A stretch of DNA of 64,000 bases, taken from the NCBI GenBank assembly GCA_030141605.1, contig JAQGDQ010000093.1:460815-524814 (forward strand). The letters are read 5' to 3'. The notes under the pieces are model-generated. The model worked only from the letters and a program-made list of their open reading frames with translations. It was not told the origin of the DNA and searched no databases. This stretch comes from Tubiluchus corallicola (lineage: Eukaryota > Priapulida > Priapulimorpha > Priapulimorphida > Tubiluchidae). Position 1 is the first letter of the stretch. Every line of letters starts with the position of its first letter. The position numbers and the translations under genes were made by a program. Positions 25,701 to 37,400 of this stretch are shown piece by piece.

Positions 25701-28700
25701 TTATCTGTGCCACTTTTTTGCTTATGAAGTTCACTCGCTTCCTTCTTGACGTGCATATTTTCACTCGTGCCGCTATTTCGCCTACAGGCCCTTGAAGTTT
25801 GAATATCGAAATGTTTAACCGATCGAGCTATGCGCAATTTAACATGTCTGTCTTCTAAACCATCATCTTGTGTGTTAGATAAATCACTCGGATTACTAGT
25901 ATCAGAAAGACCATTCAGTTTTTCTTGCAATGCTTTGAAAGGCTTCGGATACACTTCATTCAAAATATCTGCAACTTCAGAATTGGGTAACACCGGGTGG
26001 GCCATGTTCACCTTCTTTGTAGGTGTAACAGCTGGCTTTTGCATATCTGACTTGTCATGTCCTGATGCATCAACAAAATTTTCACTTTTCACTCTGGACA
26101 GAGCCACTTCTGGAACCTGAGAGAAGAGTTTAATATCGGCCTCTACATTTACTTCTTGCAACACAAACAATTCACAAATTTTGTGCACATTGACTTTCGC
26201 ATGATGCGCATCAGCTCTCTCTTGATTTGAGATTTTATCTTGAGCATCAGGTGCACTTTTCATTTTTTCTTGAGAACCAGATTTGTGTTTTTCTCGGACG
26301 GCTGCTTTTTTGCCATCAGCAATTTTACATATTTCAAAACCATCAACTGTACTTTGATGGCCCTCTTTTTGTTCAGTACCCGATCTACGCTTTTCTCGAT
26401 TAACAATATACGTTTTGTGCTTGTCACTAGGTTTTTCAGAGGTATGAGACGAGTCCTGAATGCCACTTTCTTCTTTTGCCTGGAGACTAGTTTCAATGTG
26501 CTTCTCGTGAGAACTGAAAAAATACGAAACTCATAACTGCAAGCTTCAATATGTAGAATAATAACAGTACAATCACACCGCTCAGTCCTCACCTTAAGCT
26601 TCAGTATTAAATGCTTCATTGCAATGGACAAATTTAGCGTAACAGCACAGCTAAAATATGCTTACAAAAGCAAGTTAACAATTTCAGACATGCCTAAGAG
26701 TAACTTTCTAAAAATAGCCTGGTTTTCCTAATTTAGAAAACCACAAAAGGTACAGACTTCAGATGATAAGCATTTGAGAATTTTTAAAGTTAACATATCA
26801 CGCCTAATCAAAGTTAATCTAATAAGTTTAAAAATGTACTACTGCAAGTCTATAACAACATGGTAACCACTTCAACAATTTTAACAATTAGCACCAAAGA
26901 GTTTGTACTGTAATCAGATACCTTAGAACAGTAGTTCCCAACATTTTATTGATGGTGATCCCTTCCCAGAACCCTGTATCATATCGCGACCCCACGAAGA
27001 ACGTAATCACATGTTATACCATTACACATTATCGTTTGCGTTTATTAATTTTAACTTACTATTCAAGTAATTATTGACCAATGAGTGATTGTTTCATTAA
27101 TTAATTAATTAATGTGATGGTTGCACCTGTTCCTCAGCAACCAGTATTGCAATGCGGTAGGTATGCAATGAGATACTGAATAGCGACACGCTGTCGGGAG
27201 GTGTACACTGTACAGAACAATGCACGTTTTCATTTTCCCGGAAAATCAAGCACTGGTATACCGCATTTAGAGCAGGAAAACCCAGTTTCACTTTCCAAAA
27301 ATAAATGATGTAATGAGATACTGAGGAAACAAGACCTACTTACATACTTTTCTTGAAAAGAGCATTTTTTAAAAATAGTTTTTGGACTAGCCCGCGACCC
27401 CACGAAAAGTGCTTCAAGGTTGGGAACCCATGCCCTGGAATATTAAGCAGCTTATGTCACTGCTGTCAATATATAGGAACAATTATCCAAAACAGAAAAA
27501 AATTAATATCCGAAGAGATTGCTTACCGCAAACGGCGCACGTTCTCCTGCTCGATCTCCACTTTGGGCGTACTTTCTGGCTCTGGCGTCTCCTTTTCTTG
27601 CCCATCGGTAATAGGATACTAAAATGACAGAATACACAACTTGAGCAAAATTTGTTATTAGCTGCAATGTGCTGACATGAATGCTTGATTGATTTAAAAC
27701 TATGGTAGTAATCCCACTGATGATGAGTTATGAACACCAGTACACTTAGATACAGTCGGAGGCCGTTCTACATTTTAGAAGAGGAATTAGCTCTAAATAG
27801 TAGCTATTACTACATGTATAGTGTAATCAGTGGCAGCACCCCTTGTTTTCACTCGTTATTATCGCCGGTAGTCAAAATAAAAAGTCTTTTTTCTTTAGTT
27901 CTTTTTTTATACTTGTACAGAACCGGAGTACAATTTGCTACACAGGCCAAACAATGTGGTGTTTGCTATTGTGCGCATGTCTGAGATAACATGCTGTATA
28001 CTAACATCTGCTGCTAGGTAGAAAAGTACTGCCAGTATCACAGTAACAATTACCACGTGCTTACCGTGTACCATCATATCCTTGATGTGATAAAGTGTAA
28101 ACTTAGCGCGTGTGCTTAAAACATAAATTATTTAATAATGGATGCCTTGCATCCCAGAGAAATAAGTTCTGTGACTGTAAGTGAACTACAACAGCTTAAT
28201 TTTTCACAGTTGTCTCTCCATGAGAAAGTTGCAGTTAAGAAAAGAGGCCGTTCAACACCCCATCTTCAAATATAACTACAACATTAAAATTACATGTATT
28301 CCTTACGTTTACACAGTATTAAAACAATGGCTAGAAATTTAAAAGTACAGTAAAACCAATTACCCCCATAGAAACTATTATTAAGAAAATTTGGTTAATA
28401 AAACCCGTGTGCCACTTAATAAAACCAAACTTTTCAGTAATAGAAGACAAAACCAATAGCAAAATAAAAAAATAAAACGAATTTATGGAAGTTTTCTTAT
28501 TGTTTAGTATTATTTAAGTCACATTTCCTAGACTCATCTATTCTTAACCAAAGTATTTTTAGCAAAACAGGTAAACAGTAAGTTTATAAGCACCTTTATA
28601 GCTTACTACTACTCACTGTATCATGTCTTGATAGACGTATTCCCAATTCTATGTATTGAACATTTTTTCAATGTCTGCTCTACCTCATTAAATTTTTATA

Positions 28701-31700
28701 CTATATTATAGTAATTATTTCTATACATTGTACAACTAGAGTATACTATAAAATATAATATTACAGGGTTCCCACAGGATTTCAAAATAAATTTCCCTGA
28801 CTTTTACGTGACAAAGATAAGCAAAAACTGTGTTACTAGTATACATATTGAAGCATTTTTGTGTATGGATATTCATACATATACTGATATATCATGTGTC
28901 AGCAAATCATTATTACTGGAGCAGAAATCGAAACTGGGAGCCTGCCATAACAATATTTTATTTGAACATGAATGGCTGAAAAATACTGGTGCACGGTGAA
29001 CATTTTTGCAACCCCTTCCAATTTCTTTGACTATTCGCCCCATTTTCATCATTTTACCTGACTTTTTACCAAATTATTTTTTCCATGACTTTCTAGGATA
29101 GCCTGTACAATCCTTTCAAGGATTTTCCAGGACTTTCCCTGACCGCGGGAACCCTGATATTAGAATAAGGGCAACATGTACAAGACAGCATGGTCGTATG
29201 TTTGCCATCGCATTTGGTATTCTTGATGTAGTACTATTACCATCCACGTGTGCAAAATAAAATAATTTTTATTCTCATTCTTCTCTTAAATCAGTCTGAA
29301 AGTTAAAGTCGATTGTTTCATCATAACCACTCTGCACGTACAGCTGCTAAAGTACACTGTAGTCTGTTGAATGTTGTGAACTCCTGAGTTACTGTTGTGA
29401 CAGAATGCGGGAGAGCAGACTGTCCCGTGTTTAACTGTCATACTGTATTAAAGTGAAGTGCTTAGTACTTTGTCAAATACACTTTTGCAACAGGCCACCG
29501 CATAATAAAACCATAGTTTATCAAGACCACTTATTGCTGGTTCAACGTCTAAAGCACTAGAAAACCCCCCACTTACATTCTGCCTTTTTGCATACAGGGC
29601 TTGCATCGGCAGTAACATTGTATAAAACCTGTGAATTTAAACTCCCACGATGACTGTTAGGTGCAGCCATTTTGAAGATAAGTCATTTGAAACAAGTTTA
29701 GATAACACTGAGTAAAGTTTGAAAAAATAATCACAGTATTCGTAGCACACCCCCTAACTAAATAAAATCTTAAATTACTGTATCTTGTCAATAAAATTAA
29801 AAATACGTTTTTTGGTTAGTGAGTGTTGCACCCTGGAGGTAAGTCAATAGTATTTTACCAATTGGTGAAAACATTTTAAATAATTAATAATTTTTTTCTA
29901 GTTACAGGCCTTTCCAACAGGTTTACAGACAAACGAAATGTTAAGTAATGTTTATATTTGCATGGAAAGTTTTTTGGGACATAGTTGAACATTTCTTTTT
30001 CTTCCCCTGATTTATATTTGCATAGGTGACGTCATGTAATGGGGTACAGTATTGCGGGAGATTTAAAATGAAAACAAACAAAAAATCCTTTCAATGAAAG
30101 TACAATATATGCACATAATTGCTATAAACTAATATAATTTTTTAAGGAGATTTTTCTGAAACCTACTTCAGGTATCCCCTTTCTTGTCCTTTAAGCAGCG
30201 TCTACTGCATTATGTTATCTGTATTGTGAGAATATGTGGTTGGACATTCAGAAACAATCAGCACACGTAATTAGCAAAAGTCCTGTATATGCAAATAGTA
30301 ACCAAATGCCAGTTACCTTCTATGTAGCTATGAATCAAAGTTATATATGTCTGCTTGTAAACCAAAATCGTCCATAAGTCGGCATAGTTAAACCACGTGA
30401 TGATGCTTCAAAGTAGAATGTACCAAAAATTTGGTCAAATGTCAATTTTTTGAGTTTTATAAAAACAAATGCTAAATATATTGGACTTTCATATGATAGC
30501 ATCAAATTATTAAGAAAATGTTTAAAAAATACTAAAAATTTAATGTTAAAACCAACTACCCACTTTTCTGGTTAGAAATTAGTATTACTATTGTATTTTC
30601 AAACTTCGATAGAAGTTCGTGGAAGCAGTCTTTTTGTTTCGAGTTTTTTCTGTTGCCAACCATAGATCTTCGTCTGGAAGAGCCATCTACTGGATTTAAG
30701 CATAACTTTAATGTGGTCTTGCAAAGCCCATAGCAACCACCCGCTCATATGGTTGCTAAGTGTTTTGTACAAATGTGACAAAAAACAATGATTAACTTTA
30801 AGAGTGATTTTCTCAAGATTATGGTTTTCAGTGCGTAGTCTGCACCTCAACGTGGATTATCTTAGCTTAGAAATAGCATAGAGTGATGAACTTGATATGA
30901 AAAAGATCCTCATGAAATGGAGATTCAGGATACGTGAATAACTAGAAAAACTAGAATTGCCGACTTATCGATGATTTTGGTATGCAAGCACACAAATACT
31001 ACACAGATACCTCCAAGTGCAAGGCATGTTGCACAAACTCTGGAGCAATAACTTTGCCCTTCGCGGAGTCTTCAATCTCACTGCGTCTGTGCTTGTGATG
31101 ATGGTGCTTATGCTTGTGATGATGATGATGGTGACGGTGATGACGATGGTGACGGTCCTTGTGTTTCTTTTTCCGATGTGAGCCGTGTTCTTCGTGTACC
31201 AAAGCATGTAGATCTTGTTCTGTTTGCGAAAACTCTTTGACTGCATGTAAAAAAAATTAAAAAGAGAAATTAAAACAGAATATTTTTATTCACATTGATT
31301 ATGTCAACTTTAAAGGAAAGGCCAATCCGTCTGGGAGTTCTGACTTAATTAAATGTTCACGAAAAATGTTAGGTATGTGTAATAAGCAACTCATGCATTT
31401 AGTAAAATCACTTTAGAGTTGTAATCATTTCACATTTGGGCGCTCCCATTTTGAATGTGGATTCTTCCATCAATAACATCATATTAGCTCCATAGCCAAT
31501 TCTGTGATACGTTTGCATTAGATATATTATGTAAGCTGCAGAAGTTTGAATTAATTTAAGCAGCGCACTTACGGAGAGTCACGAAGTCAATCAGTTGCGT
31601 CATGATATTCAAGTGAATGGCGGCTATCACCGCACTGAAAAATTCCTATACAGTGGCGTTATAAATTAACTTAATGCTCTATAAGCAGTTTCTTTGTTGT

Positions 31701-34401
31701 ATTTTTCTAAGTTTAAGTGATAACGGTAAAATAAAGCCAACGTGCTAAGTGACTTGTGGTTTCATTTAACATAGCAGTACAATACGGCACACCAAATAGC
31801 ATACGGCAGTTATTATGACCCTACGTTACCTGTTCTCTCTGTTGTGCTTTTATATTGTTTGATATTGAAATATACAGGCGAGGGGTTGATTTCGTAAGTT
31901 AAGTAAACTAACTCTCAGCTTCTGTCTCGGTTTGCAAAAATTATCTTCTTCAATCTATCCGAAAGTATAGATGATTTTTTATATCATGCCCACTTTGAAG
32001 TATGGTAAAAAGTATAAATTTTAGCGCCTATAGTAATGCCAAACTTAAAGCAGAACCAGACTGTAGGTCAAAACAATCTACTCTTTAAAATGTTGAAAGT
32101 AATCATGCTATTTTTTAAAAAAAATATGTGAAAGAATTATTACCACAAAACACAATGTCTTTTGTGCATATAATTCTTAAAACAGCAATATGCTCCCTTT
32201 CAATATTTTATAGGGTAGATTGTTTTCAATTATAGTTTAAGAATAGGTCTGGTTTTCATAATTTCATTTAAAATATTTCGCAACTGGCAAGCATTTCTGC
32301 TTGTAGTTTAGATATGTTAACAGACAATGAAAACTTTTAGTGCTATTTTTAAAACAGTTATTACAGCAATAATTTTTCCCAGTGTGACAGCATATAAGCA
32401 CTAACACCTAATGTAGATAGAGGAGAATACACATATACATCAGACAAATATACATGCACACATAGCAAGCAAAACAAACCACAAGGAGGGAAATGACTGC
32501 ACGACCCGGGGGATATTTGTATCCGTCACCAGCTCGTTAACATCTCTGAGCTGAAAATGTAATGTTCTAGACATCTTAAAATGCAATTTCACTAGTAGGA
32601 CCAGTTTTTCTGTGTCGTCCGGGCAAAATAAAATGGGTTGCGCAGGCAGTCACAACAGATATAGCTATAATAAGTATATCTATACTAATAAATTATAATA
32701 TATTTAATAACAATAATAAAATAATAAATAATAATAAAATCTACACTAAGTATAAATTAAAGTACTTGCTCTCAGATAAGAAATAAATAGGAAAGTTAAT
32801 GACTAAATTATGATTGCTTGGTTATCAGCAGGCCATCTCTACTAAGAGGCCTATCTAGCCTGGTTTGCATAAGTTCTGTATAAAGGGAGTGTATGCTGTT
32901 TGGCATAAGTTGCGTGTAATTTGGGCCTTGGGATAATTGGAGTCTATTTTAGTTTAAAACACAAGAAAACCCTCAACTTACATAAAGATTTTCTACCACT
33001 TACATACTGCCTTTTTGCATATTAGACTTGCGTCGGCAATAACGCTGTATAAAATATGTAAATTTAAACTTCCACGATGACCGTTAGATGCAGCCATTTT
33101 GACGATAAGCCATTTGAAACAAGTTTAGATAATATTCAGTAAAGTTTGAAAAAATAATCAGAGCATTCTTAGTACACACATCATTAACTAAGTAAAATTT
33201 TAAATTACTGTATCTTGTCAATAAGACTAAAAATGCATTTTTGATTAGTGAATGGTGCACCTTAGGTGGTGAGTCAGTGATGTTTTACCAATTAATGAAA
33301 GCATTTTAAATAATTAATAATTTTCTTTTCTAGTTACATAAGTCTTTCAAGCAGGTAAGCGAAATGCTAAGTAATATAACTTTGCATTCAATGTTTTTTG
33401 GTACATAGTTTAACATGTACTTTTCTTCCCCTGATTTCAGTATGGGTAAGTAACATCATGTAATGGCGACTTCAGAACAGTATTGAGGGAGATTTAAAAT
33501 GAAAACAAACAAAAGATCCTTTCAATGTGAGTACGATATATGCATAAAATTGCTATAAAGTAATATAATTTCTTAAAGCGATTTTTCTGAAACCTACTTT
33601 AGATACCCCTTTTCTGGTCTTTTAAGTGATGCAATGATTTAAAGACTTCATGTTTCAAACTTTAAAGGAAGACAGGACGGCAATCGCACACAACCAATGA
33701 ACATAAATTTCAACAGCAAAAATATTCCTGCTGTGCTCATGCATGAGCTGTCAAACGTGTGTAGTGCGAAGAACTAGTGGCACGAATGCGAAATTGTGTT
33801 TGTGTTTCTTTCGCGTAAGTAATTTTTGAAAAAATAGTATGTTTCCGTTCAATATTTTAAAGAGGAGGTTGCTTTAACCTACAGTTTAGGATTGGGTCCG
33901 GTTCTGCTTTAAAGGGGAACAGAATCCAATCTTAATAACGTGTGCTTCAAGACTTGTATGCATTACTAATTTATGCACACAGCTCCCATAAATCAGGTGG
34001 CTCAGAATTAACTCAAATGACCTGTACACTCGACTACATGTGCATTAGTAACCCCTCTATAGTCACTATCATTAATAATGGCTAACAGTCACAAAAACTG
34101 ACTGCAGATACACGAATAATAAAATGAAAACCTGCTATGGTACTTCACCCAAAGATAGATAACAGTGTTTATGAACTTACAATATTTTGTCCACTTTATT
34201 AGAAATACTGTACTTAGCTGCTGCAAAGAAGATAGAACCAATTTGGATTATAAGGGATTATGCAACAAGTAGAGAAATTTAGACCCACTTGAGATTGAAA
34301 GAGGAGCCTCCGTGGAGAGTCTACCCTGGTGGAAAAGCTGAATATATAACTATGGTATTGGCACTCACTTTAACTTAACATGTCCATAGTTAAAGCCACA
34401 G

Positions 34402-34481
<80 letters not shown>

Positions 34482-37400
34482 ATGCAGGTAGAGAGATTAT
34501 ATCATTATGTTATTTTCTGTTAAACAAAGCAGAGCAACGAACTTATATTGCCAAAAATAAAAATAGTCAACTCAACTGATAAAAAACAAATAACAGATTT
34601 CTTTCTACTATGATCATTTAAAGACAATGGTTGGCCATTGCACAGTAAACATCTGCTCTCTGTGGTTAGTCAATTGTAACTGTAATGTGAATTATCAGGC
34701 AAAAAAGCAATATGCTGGAGACTGGGGTCCAGCAACCAGTAACAGAGCTTAGAAAAATATGTCCTTTGTGTCTCGTAATTGTTAAAGGAAAACCAGGCGA
34801 TTGTTTAGTCTCAATCTCATTTTAATTTACTGTCCAAAATATACATTTTCTTGCCTATAAAAGTTAGCAATTGTTTCTTATATTTCAATAATTAGCTTAG
34901 AAAGTTAATTAACGGCAACCGAATACAGCTATTGCTTACGTTGCTGAATACAGCTACCACAGTTAGAGCAATGGCAGGCATCTTCCCTTGTGCGGCAAGC
35001 ATGTTTGCATAAGTGTTACTGCTTAAACGTGTGAAAAGGAAGATCATGCTGTGAACAGATATTCACTCTCAGAAACATCATTGAGCAATGTATGGAATTC
35101 CAACAGCCCTTATTAATCAATTTTATTGATTTCAAGAAGGCTTTTGACTCTGTTCACAGGCAGTCTCTATGGAAAATTGCTTCTCTGTATGGTTTCCCAC
35201 AGAAATTCATTTCAACCATCCAGAACTTTTACCAAAACAGCGGCTGTTGTATAAGAACACAAGAGGGAAACACCGAGTATTTCACCATCGAAACTGGAGT
35301 TAAGCAAGGTTGCATTATGTCGCCATTCCTGTTCCTACTGACGATTGATTTCATCATGAACAAGGCGGTTGATGGTAAAAATCTAGGAATGCAATGGAAA
35401 CAACAACAACGATTGGCAGATCTGGACTTTGCTGACGATATAGCTCTTCTGGAAACATCAAAAGAAAGCCTGCAACAACTGACCACAAGTATGGAAGAAG
35501 TAGCGGGAAAAATTGGATTGAGAATTAGTCAAGAAAAGACCAAAGTTTTGAAAGTGTGGACAAACCAACAGAATGATGTACATATAACAGTGGGAGGCCA
35601 AATGGTTAAGAACGTTACCAGTTTTTCATATCTGGGCAGTGTGATGACCTGTAATGGAGGTACAGAAAATGACATCAGGGGGAGAATTGGCAAAGCAACA
35701 GCAGTATTTAGGAAGATGGGAAAAATCTGGACAAGCAAGAAAATTGACATGAAAATCAAACTTCGTCTGTACAACGCCATTGTGCTGCCAACGGCTCTCT
35801 ATGCCAGCGAAACCTGGAAAGTCACAGCGGAGTTATCAAAGAAACTGAACGTCTTCCACCAAAAATGCCTTCGAAAGATACTAAAAATCTCCTACCGCGA
35901 CCATGTCACCAATGTAGAAGTTCTTCAACGAGCGCAGTCATTGCGGTTACAAGATATAGTTACAGAGAGAAGAATGAAACTGGCTGGACATATTCTCCGT
36001 CTATCAGAAAGTCGCTACGCCAAAACAGCAGTACAGTGGGAACCACCTGGTGGGAAACGAAAAAGAGGTCGGCCAAAAACAACGTGGCGCAGATCCTTCA
36101 AAGAAGACCTTCGAGCTGTCAACAGACGTTGGGAAAACGTAGAGAACGAAGCCGCCGATAGAACTCAGTGGAAAATGCTGTCTGCCCAATGTGCATCAAT
36201 GCGCAGGAAGGACTAAGGTCTAAGGTAAGGTTAAACGTGTGATGTCACAAAAATGGGCTCTATGTCATATGATGTCAGAAACTAACACTGGTGTTCATGA
36301 TCATGGTTACCATGGTACCGCTTCCTATTTGTTAGCCACGCGAATGTAACAAAAAGGCACCATTGCCAATCTTAGTAGATTCACAGAGCTGCGCTTAGCT
36401 TTGAAAGTTTAACAAAATTTGAGTATCCGAGGTAATTATTATATAATCTAAGCTTTGATTTAAAAAAGCTATTGTAGTTTTCAATATTTTAGAGCATTCT
36501 TTATTCTGAACTAACGTTTACACAATCATCCGGTCTTGCTTTAATTCACACTATTAAAGTGAAACTAGCAGTTATTCATGAGTTGGACACATAATTAAAC
36601 TGAATGGTGACATTTGCCTACTTGAAATAGGACAAAATTATCAAAAAGGCAGTAATTTAAGTAATTTTTAGGCATTTAAAAGATAATTTAAAGATAAAAG
36701 AATGTATAACTGCTTTTGTAATACAGCGCTACCTAATGGCTGCTGCCAACAAGGCCAAACCAATGCTTTTTTTAAATTCTGACATAACATAGAATTTCAG
36801 CGGATTCGTGATTGCTGATGCTTGTCTCCACTGGTGTGGGAAAACGGTAATCTTTTGTAAGGGCTTTTAAACACTGCCTCTGTATTTGTATTACATGTAT
36901 AAATCTGTATTACATTTATATTAATTGTAGTTTGCTTTTTAGCTGATGAAATAAACTGAATTTGAAATATGCATTATTTAAATACTAATTATTATTCATC
37001 CTCACAGTTTTCATTCATATCCCCACCTTTCATAATTTTAATTCAATCAAATCAAATCAAAGCTCCAAATCAAATCAGTTGAGTTGAGACTAAGACTCAA
37101 AATTTTCTACACTTTTCTAACAAACAATTTTATACCCATACCCATTGCAAATCCAATAGTCTCGTCAGGACTAGATGTTGAACATCCGGAGGGTCGAGGC
37201 AATTTAATTTTTAGTGGCTGCACTCTTGGAGGTGTAATTGGTTGTGGCTGAGGTACTGGTGAATCAGATTCACTCAAAACTACTTTGCGGTTTCCATCGT
37301 CGACATAGCCAGAATTTGACAATCTCCGATAGTCATGCATGATTCGCCTCCGTTTTCTGCGATCCACACTGTCTCCGATTAATTCTGGGGAAATGCTGGA

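Larger units (their letters stand above)
34782..36544. mobile_element. TTAA-flanked family H copy 2, split by a LINE
   Basis: The outer parts 34782-35034 and 36231-36544 together match the reverse complement of 994-1496. The ends are TTAAAGGAAAACCAGGCGAT and CATCCGGTCTTGCTTTAA. The interruption lies exactly at a 12-bp duplicated word. Confidence 0.8.

Noticed and set aside
21524-26120. Many plus-strand open frames of 60-106 codons
   Set aside because: Shadows of RSBN1 exon 4 on the opposite strand.
26260-26631. 123-codon minus-strand frame next to RSBN1 exon 4
   Set aside because: It overlaps the true exon in another frame and runs across the acceptor at 26514; the exon-4 frame fits the splice phases.
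31081-31170. GATGATG-rich tract as an independent microsatellite
   Set aside because: On the minus strand it is the His/Lys-rich coding part of RSBN1 exon 2, with good splice sites on both sides.
35092-36216. Host gene encoding a reverse transcriptase
   Set aside because: Target duplication, 5' truncation and tail show it is a LINE insertion in an intron, not a domesticated gene.
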